Under the pieces are notes generated by a model that was not told the DNA's origin, made no database searches, and saw only the letters and a list, made by a program, of their open reading frames with translations. A stretch of 64,000 nt of DNA from Paenibacillus oleatilyticus. Lineage in GTDB: Bacteria; Bacillota; Bacilli; Paenibacillales; NBRC-103111. Made by a program: the position numbers and the translations under genes. Positions 54,178-62,446 of the stretch are shown here, piece by piece. Numbering within the stretch: the stretch's first letter is position 1; every line of letters starts with the position of its first letter. The DNA lies in contig NZ_JAHNZO010000017.1 in the NCBI RefSeq assembly GCF_018998565.1, forward strand, positions 1 through 64,000, given 5' to 3'.

Positions 54178-54549
54178 TTAAGCATTTTGGGAGTGTTCCG
54201 AGCAGGAGAACTTCCATTCACGCTGATAGATATATTGCTCGCCCCACTCGCCCAACTGGTCTAATATGGATTTCAACGAAAATCCTAATTCGCTCAGTTC
54301 ATAGACCACTTTCGGCGGCACTTCATTATATACCGTTCTAATGATGATGCCGTCTTCCTCCAGCTCCCGAAGCTGCTGAGTCAACATTTTTTGCGTAATC
54401 TCGGGAATGGCCTTTTTTAATTCGCTCGTTCTCTTCGGCCCGGGGCCGCAGTTTAAATGACATAAAATCAGCAGTTTCCATTTTCCCCCTAAAACCTCCA
54501 ATGTCGCTTCTGCGGGGATGTTAAACGTCCGTGTTGCCTGCCTTTCCAT
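54178..54549 (-). CDS. HxlR-family transcriptional regulator
   Basis: A 123-residue winged-helix regulator. The signature is TLEVLGGKWKLLILCHL, followed by RTSELKKAIPEITQKMLTQQ and LREL plus the wing YNEVPPKVVYELSELG. HxlR proteins sense aldehydes, quinones or diamide-type stress, often through an N-terminal Cys; here the candidate cysteines are in CHLNCG. It is divergent from the flavodoxin-fold reductase, with two direct repeats in the gap (54585-54621), so it likely represses that gene. Confidence 0.92.
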   Translation of the reverse strand: MERQATRTFNIPAEATLEVLGGKWKLLILCHLNCGPGPKRTSELKKAIPEITQKMLTQQLRELEEDGIIIRTVYNEVPPKVVYELSELGFSLKSILDQLGEWGEQYIYQREWKFSCSEHSQNA

Positions 54550-54584
54550 GGGATAACCATCCTCTCGTCGGTTCTTAGGTATAG

Positions 54585-54621
54585 TTACTTTTCGGTACCT
54601 ATATTACTTTTTGGTGCTTAT
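54585..54621. promoter_or_regulatory. Direct-repeat operator between HxlR and reductase genes
   Basis: TTACTTTTCGGTACCTAT (54585-54602) and TTACTTTTTGGTGCTTAT (54604-54621) are 18-base direct repeats with a 19-bp period, differing at three positions. Their position just upstream of the HxlR start fits an HxlR-type binding region. Confidence 0.65.
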
Positions 54622-54720
54622 AGAACATAAAAGTGCGTTCTTCCCTTTTTTTCCTGCATAAGAGATAATTTCATCGTACCTCATTCGAAGTAAAAAGTTG
54701 AGAGATGGAAGGTGAACTCG

Positions 54721-55305
54721 ATGAAAATCTTGACCGTTGTATCGCACCCCAGGTTGAATTCCTTAACCTTTTCTGTTGCAGACAGGTTTCTGCAGGGACT
54801 TGCTGAGGCGGGCCACGAAACGGAGATGCTGGATCTGCACCGCAGCGGCTTTAATCCCGTGTTGTGGGAAGCAGATGAACCGGATTGGTCGTCCGATCGC
54901 AAGATCTATTCGCCTGAGGTTGAGGCCGAGATGGAACGAATGAAGAAATACGATGCTCTCGCCTATATTTTCCCGATCTGGTGGTTCAATCTGCCTGCAA
55001 TGCTCAAGGGATATATCGACCGGGTGTGGAACAATGGCTTTGCGTACGGCTCCAATAAATTACATCATAAAAAAGTACTGTGGCTTGGTCTGGCAGCGGC
55101 TCCGAAAGAACTCTTTGAGAAGAGACAATACGATAAGATGCTCTCTCAACATCTGAACATCGGAATCGCCGATTACTGCGGGATCTCTAATAGCAAGGTT
55201 GAGATTTTTTACGACACCTTGGATTCGAGGCCGGAAATTTTTGAGAATCTCCTGATGCGAGCTTACCATCTGGGGCTCTATTATGACAACGATGCGGGGG
55301 TGTGA
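54721..55305 (+). CDS. Flavodoxin-fold NAD(P)H oxidoreductase (MdaB/KefF-like)
   Basis: A 194-residue FMN or FAD quinone reductase. Features are an N-terminal strand with VVSHPRLNSLTFSVADRFLQG, the substrate-side IFPIWWFNLPAMLKGYIDRVW near residue 80 (in outline), and FAYG. It performs two-electron quinone reduction, protecting against electrophiles. ATG 54721 is chosen because AAGGTGA precedes it; the GTG at 54712 is within that site. It is divergent from the HxlR regulator, a common arrangement for electrophile-inducible quinone reductases. Confidence 0.92.
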   Translation: MKILTVVSHPRLNSLTFSVADRFLQGLAEAGHETEMLDLHRSGFNPVLWEADEPDWSSDRKIYSPEVEAEMERMKKYDALAYIFPIWWFNLPAMLKGYIDRVWNNGFAYGSNKLHHKKVLWLGLAAAPKELFEKRQYDKMLSQHLNIGIADYCGISNSKVEIFYDTLDSRPEIFENLLMRAYHLGLYYDNDAGV

Positions 55306-55463
55306 CTTGCGTTTTTTCATGCACGCGCAGCGAAATCTGTGGTTTGCTCGAAAACAAAAGGACACAGTCCGTTTCACGGGCGTGTCCTCAAGCTGCCAAG
55401 TTTTTAAAGAGCTTGTTTGAATAATTATCTTAATTTTTGCAATATCGAGCATACGAAAAGCAA

Positions 55464-55507
55464 AAGATCGCCCTACCCGGTTAACTGGCCAGGTGGTTGG
55501 CGATCTT
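55464..55507. terminator. Terminator-like hairpin
   Basis: AAGATCGCC (55464-55472) pairs with GGCGATCTT (55499-55507) downstream of the reductase gene and directly before the gene remnant. Confidence 0.65.
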
Positions 55508-55510
55508 CTA

Positions 55511-55555
55511 TAGTCGAATCTTCGACGAGGAAGCTCGAAGGATCTATCTGTAATC
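55511..55555 (+). pseudogene. Remnant of the 3' end of a 51943-type gene
   Basis: These 45 bases match 52973-53018, the last codons (VEFFDEEARRIYL) and stop of the hypothetical gene, with one missing base and three or four substitutions. No similarity is visible further upstream, so only the tail of a former paralogue is left. Confidence 0.8.
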
Positions 55556-55646
55556 CAAAGCACTTTCCCACGTCCAATTTTCCGCCGTCACTTGCCGTCA
55601 GTTATCCCATAGTTTGCCGCGCTGTATAGTTTCATTTCGGGCTACT

Positions 55647-56516
55647 CTAACCCATTCCCGCTGCTCTGACACAGTCAGCAAAAGCAGCAAACGCTTTGCT
55701 GCGGAACTGCTCTTTTCGAGAAACCAACCGCGTTGTCAGGAACCGGTATGGTTCCGGTACCGTATGGATACGAAGCCGTTCATCATCTGTATCCACGACA
55801 GCTTCGGTTAGAAAAGTGTATCCGATCCCAGCTCGCACGCAATTCAGCATCGTATCTAACGTGCTCACCTCGATCAGGTTCTTAGACAATATCCCCTCGT
55901 CTTGAAGCCAGTCTTCATTAGCCGCCCGCAATGGACATCCCTTCGGAAATACGACCCAGGTCGCATTCGCTATTTCCAGAGGGGAGAAACCTTCCTTTCT
56001 AAGAGCTGACGCTAACAAGAAAACCTCTTCCTGAATCTCATAGGCAACTTGCAGTGGAGAAATATCATACTGGCCTGTGAGGAAGGCGCCGTCCAGCCGG
56101 CGGTCCAGCACCATTTCGTAATTTTGCGACGACGTTCCGTTGATCAGGGATAAAGAAACTTCGGGATATTTACGCTGAAACTCGGACAATGCATGAATAA
56201 AAAAAGCAGACGAAGCGATGGTCTCCACTACGCCGATCCTAAGCGGTCCGCACGGATGATCAGGCTCTTTGACGGCCACGGCCGCTTCCTCGACCATATT
56301 TAAAATGTCTGAAGCGTATTGGCAGAACAGGAGCCCTTTCTCGGTTGGCACTACCCCTTTCAGACTTCTGTGAAAAAGCTGCGTGCCAAGCTCCTCCTCC
56401 AACTTACGAATCCTTGCAGTGACGTTTGACTGCACGTAATCGAGCTTCTTAGCCGCCCCGGTGATGCTGCCTTCCTTCATAATGGCCAGCACCATTCGCA
56501 GATCGGTTAACTCCAT
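55647..56516 (-). CDS. LysR-family transcriptional regulator
   Basis: A 289-residue regulator. The N-terminal helix-turn-helix is MELTDLRMVLAIMKEGSITG and KKLDYVQSNVTARIRKLEEE, followed by the linker ELGTQLFHRSLKGVVPTEKG. The C-terminal periplasmic-binding-like effector domain begins at GPLRIGVVETIA. It is of the CysL/YwqM-like group that treats YVQSNVTARI as its recognition helix. ATG 56516 is chosen for GAGGTAG upstream and the canonical N-terminus. It diverges from the Old Yellow Enzyme gene, which it probably controls. Confidence 0.93.
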   Translation of the reverse strand: MELTDLRMVLAIMKEGSITGAAKKLDYVQSNVTARIRKLEEELGTQLFHRSLKGVVPTEKGLLFCQYASDILNMVEEAAVAVKEPDHPCGPLRIGVVETIASSAFFIHALSEFQRKYPEVSLSLINGTSSQNYEMVLDRRLDGAFLTGQYDISPLQVAYEIQEEVFLLASALRKEGFSPLEIANATWVVFPKGCPLRAANEDWLQDEGILSKNLIEVSTLDTMLNCVRAGIGYTFLTEAVVDTDDERLRIHTVPEPYRFLTTRLVSRKEQFRSKAFAAFADCVRAAGMG

Positions 56517-56678
56517 CGCGACTACCTCTTCCTCTAAACCATCATTTTTTTTGATGATATTATCTATATCAATCATTTTACTATATGGGATTAGTGAATT
56601 ACAATCAGTTTAAGAAAGCAATCCATATCCTGGGCAACTATCTGTGCTGCCTTGGTAACCTTGAAGGAGGAGTTCAAA

Positions 56679-57779
56679 ATGGGCAGCTATCCTAAGCTGT
56701 TTTCCGCTTTTGAATTAGGTTCTTTGACATTGCCGAATCGTGCTGTACTATCGCCGATGACCCGGACAAGTGCGGACCCGTCCGGACAAGCGAATGAACG
56801 TATGGCCCGTTACTATTCCCGTTTTGCGAAAGGCGGGTTCGGTCTTATCATCACGGAAGGCATCTATCCCGATGCGACGAACAGCCAGGCTTATGAGAAC
56901 CAACCTGGAATCGCCAATGAGGCGCAAGCGGAGTCGTGGAGACCGGTTGTTCATGCAGTGCAGCAAGCCGGGGGAAAAATTGTCGCTCAGTTGATGCATG
57001 CAGGGGCACTTGTTCAAAATAACACATTTACGCCAATCGCTCCGTCCGCGGTGAAGCCTGTTGGAGCCATGCTGCAAGAGCACGGTGGGAGCGGAGAATT
57101 TGTTGTCCCGAAGGCGATGACCCTCAAAGAGATCCACGGTGCAGTCGAAAGCTTCGCACAAGCGGCTATTCGTGCGAAACAAGTCGGATTTGACGGCGTT
57201 GAAGTCCATGCTGCAAACGGGTACCTTCTCGATCAATTTATCACGGACTATACGAATCTAAGAACAGATGCTTACGGCGGTTCTATGGAGCGGCGAGTCC
57301 GCATCCTCGTAGAAGTATTGGAAGCTATCCGTGCTCTCGTTGGCCCCGATTATCTGGTTGGCGTTCGCATCTCGCAAGGGAAAGTGAATGATTTTCACCA
57401 CAAATGGGCCAATGGCATGGAGGATGCCAGGGTTATTTTCGAACAATTGGCAACGGCATCCCCAAGCTACATCCATACTACGGAATATAAAGCATTTGCA
57501 CCGGCATTTGCGGAAAGCGGACCCACCCTTGCCGAGTTGGCCAAACGATTCAGCGGCCTGCCAGTCATCGCCAATGGCAAGCTGGGGGAACCTAAACAAG
57601 CAGAAGATCTGCTGAGGAAAGGCGACGCCGATCTAGTCGCAATCGGAACGAGCGCTCTCGTTAATCCGGACTGGATCAACAAAGTTCGGAAAGGTAAAGC
57701 ATTGAATCCTTTCGACCATCATTTTCTGCACCCTATCGCAACACTCAGGGAAGAAGAACTCGTCGTTGACACCTTCTGA
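56679..57779 (+). CDS. Old Yellow Enzyme (NADH:flavin oxidoreductase, NemA-like)
   Basis: A 366-residue FMN barrel. FMN-binding TLPNRAVLSPMTRTSADP is near residue 13, substrate-side VEVHAANGYLLDQFI near 175, TDAYGGSMERRVR near 195, and the phosphate-binding end ANGKLGEP with GDADLVAIG. The expected active-site HAAN pair is present. It reduces activated alkenes and possibly nitro compounds with NAD(P)H. GAAGGAGG precedes ATG 56679. It is divergent from the LysR gene and ended by the 57809 terminator. Confidence 0.93.
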   Translation: MGSYPKLFSAFELGSLTLPNRAVLSPMTRTSADPSGQANERMARYYSRFAKGGFGLIITEGIYPDATNSQAYENQPGIANEAQAESWRPVVHAVQQAGGKIVAQLMHAGALVQNNTFTPIAPSAVKPVGAMLQEHGGSGEFVVPKAMTLKEIHGAVESFAQAAIRAKQVGFDGVEVHAANGYLLDQFITDYTNLRTDAYGGSMERRVRILVEVLEAIRALVGPDYLVGVRISQGKVNDFHHKWANGMEDARVIFEQLATASPSYIHTTEYKAFAPAFAESGPTLAELAKRFSGLPVIANGKLGEPKQAEDLLRKGDADLVAIGTSALVNPDWINKVRKGKALNPFDHHFLHPIATLREEELVVDTF

Positions 57780-57808
57780 ACATCCAGCAGCCCCATTCGG
57801 CTACAACA

Positions 57809-57843
57809 AATCCAGCACCTGGACGGCGCTGGATTATTTTTTC
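57809..57843 (+). terminator. Terminator of the Old Yellow Enzyme gene
   Basis: AATCCAGC (57809-57816) pairs with GCTGGATT (57828-57835), followed by a run of T. The rest of the gap to 58004 shows no clear gene. Confidence 0.88.
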
Positions 57844-58004
57844 TTATCAGGCTCTTAAAGCAGCCAAATGGCTCAGGAATGACGTCACAACAATGTATTT
57901 TTCAGCAAGTTCTATCGCATCCATCTTCATGTCACAGCCTTTATGAATCGGCTTAATAAACATGCTCGGTAAACCATCGATCGCTTGCTTATTTAGTTGA
58001 AATC

Positions 58005-58409
58005 TTAAGTACCCTTTATATAGCTTGAAAATATATGGTCATTAGACAATTCTTCGGGGGGTTTACCTTGCCCCTCCCCTAAAACCCCTCCTAATGTAAA
58101 ACCCCCATTCTGATTTTTGTAATACACATAGATTACACTCGGCTCGTTTTTATAAATCGCTTCAATATAATAATCATTTGTTTTAAAGTCATACTCACCT
58201 GAAAGTTGCTGTATTTCTTCTTCTGATAAATGTTCGTCAATATTTAAAGAATAAAGAAATTCTTTTTTGATCTTTTCTTTTTCGTTTGTATCCCCTGACT
58301 GACTTCCTATTTTCCCTATTTCATCAAAGGTAAGAGAATTGATCATCAACCCACTTACAATCACTAACCCCAAAAGACTGAATAATAAATACTTCCTTTT
58401 ATTCATCAT
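58005..58409 (-). CDS. Small membrane-anchored protein, DUF3139-like
   Basis: A 134-residue protein with an N-terminal membrane segment (residues 6-24, KYLLFSLLGLVIVSGLMI) and an extracytoplasmic domain rich in acidic and tyrosine residues (NDYYIEAIYKNEPSVIYVYY). This pattern resembles DUF3139 proteins common in Bacillales accessory regions, with no known function. AAAGGGG precedes the ATG. The region is more AT-rich than the genes to the left and marks the beginning of the accessory island. Confidence 0.7.
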   Translation of the reverse strand: MMNKRKYLLFSLLGLVIVSGLMINSLTFDEIGKIGSQSGDTNEKEKIKKEFLYSLNIDEHLSEEEIQQLSGEYDFKTNDYYIEAIYKNEPSVIYVYYKNQNGGFTLGGVLGEGQGKPPEELSNDHIFSSYIKGT

Positions 58410-58724
58410 AACACCCCTTTCGGTTGTTAATTAATTGGAATAATGATCTTATCATCAAACGTAACAGTTGAAACTTTATATTTAAACTAGCAATATCGAA
58501 AATATCCATTTTAGGTTCACTAAAACTACCCACATATAAGTTTCCTTTGTTATCTCTATTAAATTAATTACACTTTCTGTCTCACTCTATCAAGAGAAGG
58601 ACACCCTTGCTCTTGCCGAACGGTGGGAGAGCCAGCCCCCGTTCGTGCTTAGTATCACCAAACAAAAAATGACATCATGTATCCACCTTCTCTGAAGAAG
58701 AGCAGACCATGATGTCATTTATCT
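58410..58724 (-). other. Gap with a terminator; no gene seen
   Basis: The only clear structure in these 315 AT-rich bases is AATGACATCATG (58668-58679) pairing with CATGATGTCATT (58708-58719), a terminator for the XRE gene on the minus strand. Confidence 0.7.
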
Positions 58725-59072
58725 TCAATTTTTAGCTTCCTTACTTCGCTTTTCCTTGAGCAATCTATACATCTCCAGGCTATCCTTCAAATGTCCGGCT
58801 TCGTCTGTGGTCAGTTCTTCCGGTTCCCCGTTAATAATCAGTCGGTTTATCTTTTTCTTGTCCCCGGGTTCATTCAAACTTCCTACCAAAAGCCAATCAA
58901 TCGACACGCCATACAATTGCGCAAGCTTCTGCAGCACTTCGTTATCGGGTTGCGATCTATCATTTTCATACTTGGATATTGTTGTAAAGTCGATCCCGAT
59001 TTTTTGGGCTACTTGCTCCTGTGTCATCTGCTTTCGATTTCTAGATTGTTTTAACCGCTCTCCGAAAGTCAT
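58725..59072 (-). CDS. XRE-family repressor, phage/ICE type
   Basis: A 115-residue regulator. The helix-turn-helix lies at residues 4-60 (FGERLKQSRNRKQMTQEQVA, then DFTTISKYENDRSQPDNEVL) and resembles ImmR/Xre/SlrR repressors. A charged helical tail ends in KEKRSKEAKN. ATG 59072 has GAGGTGGGG before it. Related short repressors govern mobile elements or defence genes. The gap to the right holds repeated CAAGTTTCG boxes. Confidence 0.88.
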   Translation of the reverse strand: MTFGERLKQSRNRKQMTQEQVAQKIGIDFTTISKYENDRSQPDNEVLQKLAQLYGVSIDWLLVGSLNEPGDKKKINRLIINGEPEELTTDEAGHLKDSLEMYRLLKEKRSKEAKN

Positions 59073-59087
59073 CGGCCCCACCTCTGA

Positions 59088-59177
59088 GTTCAAGTATACG
59101 AAACTTGAACTTTCTTCAAAATGAATTTGACGAAAATTCAATTATTATTTATAATATTGAAGTATCATCAAGTTTCG
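59088..59177. promoter_or_regulatory. Operator boxes of the XRE repressor
   Basis: GTTCAAGT (59088-59095) and ACTTGAAC (59103-59110) form an inverted repeat. CGAAACTTG (59099-59107) recurs in inverse orientation as CAAGTTTCG at 59169-59177. One site covers the XRE promoter and the other precedes the small gene at 59211, fitting control in both directions. Confidence 0.6.
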
Positions 59178-59210
59178 CATGCAATAAAAAACTGTATTGG
59201 AGATGGTACT

Positions 59211-59480
59211 ATGATTTATCTTGTCTGGTTTGGAATCATGGGTCTCATTTCACTTGTTCTTGTTATGATATTTCATACCCGAAAAAAGCCCCATTTTAAA
59301 ATCATATGGCTACTTCCCGACGAATCAATCCATGAAACAACGGTGCAGAGTATTGACGAAATTATACCTTTACTACACTCCGTGCAAAGAATCAGTATAC
59401 ATAACCTTTCATATCGCTACAGGGAATCCGAGCTCATGATTGATGAAGATGGTTTTAGTCTGGCGGTATCGCTTAAGTGA
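59211..59480 (+). CDS. Small membrane protein of unknown function
   Basis: An 89-residue protein with one N-terminal membrane helix (residues 2-21, IYLVWFGIMGLISLVLVMIF) and a cytoplasmic domain (FKIIWLLPDESIHETTVQSI). I do not recognise it. ATG 59211 is chosen because TTGGAGATGG precedes it. It is divergent from the XRE repressor and has an operator-like box 34 bases upstream of its start. Confidence 0.65.
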   Translation: MIYLVWFGIMGLISLVLVMIFHTRKKPHFKIIWLLPDESIHETTVQSIDEIIPLLHSVQRISIHNLSYRYRESELMIDEDGFSLAVSLK

Positions 59481-59669
59481 TGCCGCTTTTTCACTATAGC
59501 AGCGTTTTCGCCTAACTCGATTTCACTAATAGCTCGTGAATCCAGAATAAACTCTCCCCCACCAATTTATCATACGAACCCATAATTGAACAGGCGATGA
59601 GCACTTCTACTTGGTGTGTCTAAGAGGTCGCTAAAATGATATACTGATAATGAACGGAGTTGATTGTTG

Positions 59670-60521
59670 ATGGCTGAACTGCTTGATCCTCGAAATGACT
59701 TTCTTTTTAAGCGGATTTTCGGCAGTGAAGAAAATCGCGATGTCTTGCTGGCTTTCCTCAACAGAACGTTTATCGAAGTTGGAAAGCCGCCGCTGACAGA
59801 AATTGTTCTTCTTAATCCTTACACTGAAAAAGATGCACCTCGGGATAAGCAGTCCATTCTGGATATTCGGGGCAAAACGTCAGAAGGCGAACTGATCAAT
59901 GTAGAAATGCAGTTGTTCAATAAGTACGATACCGAGAAGCGAACGCTGTTTTATTGGAGTAAGCTTTATAGTGGACAATTGCAAGAAGGGCAATCCTACA
60001 AGATGCTGAAAAAATGTGTTGCCATCAACATTCTCAATTATTCTTTCCTGCCCAACCAGCAATATCATAGTGTATTCCATCTTCGGGAAGAGCGCAGTGG
60101 CATTCCGCTGGTTGATGATATTGAATTACACTTTCTAGAGTTGCCAAAACTAGACGACCATGCCGTTCCCGTAGAAAGCGGAGGTCTGGTGAACTGGCTG
60201 CTATTTCTGAAGGGTGCCGATAAATCAAATTGGGAGGTGCTGACGATGAACGAGCCTGTATTGAAGAAAGCCATGGATACATTGGAGTTTCTTAGTCAGG
60301 ATGCGGAAGCCCGCCGATTGTATGAGGATAGACAAAAGTTCCTTCACGACGAGGCTTCCATGATCGAAGGAGCATTGGCCGAAGGAGAAGCCCGCGGCGA
60401 GCGAAAGAAGGCTCTTGAAATGGCTAAAGAGCTTCTGGCACATGGTGTGGATATTTCCGTTATTGCTAAAGCTTCGGGACTGCCTGAGTCTGAAATACTG
60501 GCTATAAAGGAAAGAAATTAA
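59670..60521 (+). CDS. Rpn-family PD-(D/E)XK nuclease / recombination-promoting nuclease
   Basis: A 283-residue protein of the Rpn/PDDEXK_2 group. DPRNDFLFKRIFGSEENRDV opens the domain. The nuclease core reads QSILDIRGKTSEGELINVEMQ in outline (Asp, then ExQ), near residues 70-90, and YWSKLYSGQL follows. The C-terminus is a charged helix (EGEARGERKKALEMAKELLA), typical of the family. Rpn proteins cut DNA, promote RecA-independent recombination and take part in phage defence in some hosts. GGAG precedes ATG 59670. It is ended by the 60538 terminator. Confidence 0.9.
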   Translation: MAELLDPRNDFLFKRIFGSEENRDVLLAFLNRTFIEVGKPPLTEIVLLNPYTEKDAPRDKQSILDIRGKTSEGELINVEMQLFNKYDTEKRTLFYWSKLYSGQLQEGQSYKMLKKCVAINILNYSFLPNQQYHSVFHLREERSGIPLVDDIELHFLELPKLDDHAVPVESGGLVNWLLFLKGADKSNWEVLTMNEPVLKKAMDTLEFLSQDAEARRLYEDRQKFLHDEASMIEGALAEGEARGERKKALEMAKELLAHGVDISVIAKASGLPESEILAIKERN

Positions 60522-60537
60522 ATACTGAGTGCGAAGA

Positions 60538-60567
60538 GAGCCATCAATAAATTGATGGCTCATTTTT
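60538..60567 (+). terminator. Terminator of the Rpn gene
   Basis: GAGCCATCAAT (60538-60548) pairs perfectly with ATTGATGGCTC (60551-60561), followed by ATTTTTAT. Confidence 0.92.
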
Positions 60568-60654
60568 ATCCCCTCTATTCCGAAAGAGGTGTCTCTTGTA
60601 TATCGGTGACAGATAAAGGCACTTAAAACCCGTCGTGGTGATGAGTGAAATACT

Positions 60655-62112
60655 TTATGCTGTAGAAGCTGAAGGCTTATTATCCCTTCTAGCATCTATT
60701 AAAACTATATCCTTGTTACCTATTAAGCTTAATTCATTAAGTACTGCAATTACTTTTCTATATTCCTTTTCGGAAAAATACAAAATGACTTTTATTGATT
60801 TTTTGGTATTATTGGCCAACTCGTATATCTCGACTTGCTTTTCTAGGTTCTTTTTTAATTTGGTGTTACTCGCCAGCTTAAACTCAATAAGAGTTTTATC
60901 CTTATCACCACGAGAAATCTTAAAATCAACTGGCCCTCTGCCATTATTTACTTCTCGATTTACATCAGAAGAACTGGCAAACCAAGTGAGTCTGTATAAT
61001 ATTTGCAAATCATTTTACTTCTGAATAGGAACGCCATTAGAATAGAATATCTTGTAACCGTCCTTGTTTTCGATAACATCCTTAAGAAAGATAAGTCTTT
61101 GGTGGGCTTCCTCATATGTATCACCAGAATAATCATAAAAGTTTGTACTGGAACTCAGAAGCTTTACCATCTCGCCAAATTGCTTTACATATTTGTTTAT
61201 GGAAAATAACACCTTGTCTATACTTGTTTTTTCTGCTATATCCCCACGATCTTCCTTATATTTTATATAGTAGTCAATGATTTCAGGATACTCTTTTATT
61301 GTTTTAGAAAGCGCCTCCTGTTTGTCTCTTTGGGTAGGTTTTTCAGGAATCTTACTATAAAAATAATTATTAATCTGATCTCTCAGTTCAACATTAGAAA
61401 TCGCAGGGGGGATCTCAGCAAATCTATTCAGAAGGTCGACTCTACTTATCCATGTTTCATCTTTTGTAAGTATGTCTTTTGGAGTTAGAAGCACATAATC
61501 ATTATTAAGAAATGGTAAAATGAAGCGATCAGTCTCCCAAACTTCTCTTTCATAATTAAATCGAACACCTCTAACCGCGACTTCTTTTAAATACTTTTCA
61601 TCTATATGTTCTTTAGCAAGCGCCTCAGTGTAATTTAACAAATACTCATGTATTAAATTTGTCGTAAAATCGCTTATGTTGTCTTTACCGACTCTCTCTT
61701 TTATTAGACATAACTTTTCTAAATGCGTCCCTTTCGTCACCTTTTCATTTCCAAAATCACTAAATATATTTTGGAGATTTTCATGTAGAGAAATGGCAAA
61801 CTCTTTTCCTAGTCCACTTCCCCCATTACCATCCTCACAAAAGCCGAACCAGTTTTGTTTGACTTCAGGAAATTGATACCAAGCCTTTAAAAGACCATCT
61901 GTTATTTTAATGCTATTTGATTTTTCTTTAAGAAAATATAAATATTTGAGTATATTATTGTGTAACTGTTTGTACTCTTCTTTTTTGCTGTTAAAGAGAA
62001 GAAATGGATCGATAAACAAAGGTAAATCATTAATAAGTGAAATATCAAACGCTCCATACTGCTCAATGATTTGCGCGCTCACCTCAAAAAAATCACTAAA
62101 ATATACCTTCAC
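60655..62112 (-). pseudogene. Large PD-(D/E)XK nuclease-like gene split by an in-frame stop
   Basis: A single minus-strand frame runs from GTG 62112 (AAGGGGAG 8 bases upstream) to 60655 and is cut only by TAA at 61015-61017. The first part (about 365 codons) is an all-helical domain starting VYFSDFFEVSAQIIEQYGAF. Right after the stop the frame continues NDLQILYRLTWFASSSDVNR in register, then GRGPVDFKISRGDKDKTLIEFKLASN, the D...ExK core of a PD-(D/E)XK nuclease. Proteins of this two-part shape occur near restriction and defence genes, but their role is not established. The stop separates the putative nuclease from the helical domain. The gene is strongly AT-rich compared with the core genes. 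Confidence 0.75.
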
Positions 62113-62301
62113 CTTATTCACTCCCCTTTTGTTATTTTCAACATGTCATCCAATTCATTGTGAACAAAATGTACTATTCTTATGCCTTATATTATATCAT
62201 ATTTTGGAAAATAATGGGGCAATTTATCGAATTTTGCTCACACACCAAAAACCTAGACTAAAAGTCTTAGAGGCTATTATTGACATTAATTCCCATAACC
62301 A

Positions 62302-62446
62302 TTAATAATCCCCGAAGTCATTTCCAATAAATTTTTCACCGTTAATTATGATGCGGTTCTCCGCGCTAGCCGTAACAACAGTAAGAGCTAGGCTATCGTT
62401 CAGATAACCTAGCTTATCCTGAATTTCGAAAGTAACATCGTTTAAA
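62302..62446 (-). pseudogene. C-terminal remnant of an unknown gene cut by the IS
   Basis: Forty-eight sense-looking codons (NDVTFEIQDKLGYLNDSLAL to FIGNDFGDY) end at TAA 62302 and run directly into the left end of the insertion sequence. There is no start codon before the IS. The family is unknown. Confidence 0.6.

Noticed and set aside
55417..55811. Small frames between the reductase and LysR genes
   Set aside because: No ribosome-binding sites; they cover a hairpin, a gene remnant and the antisense of LysR.
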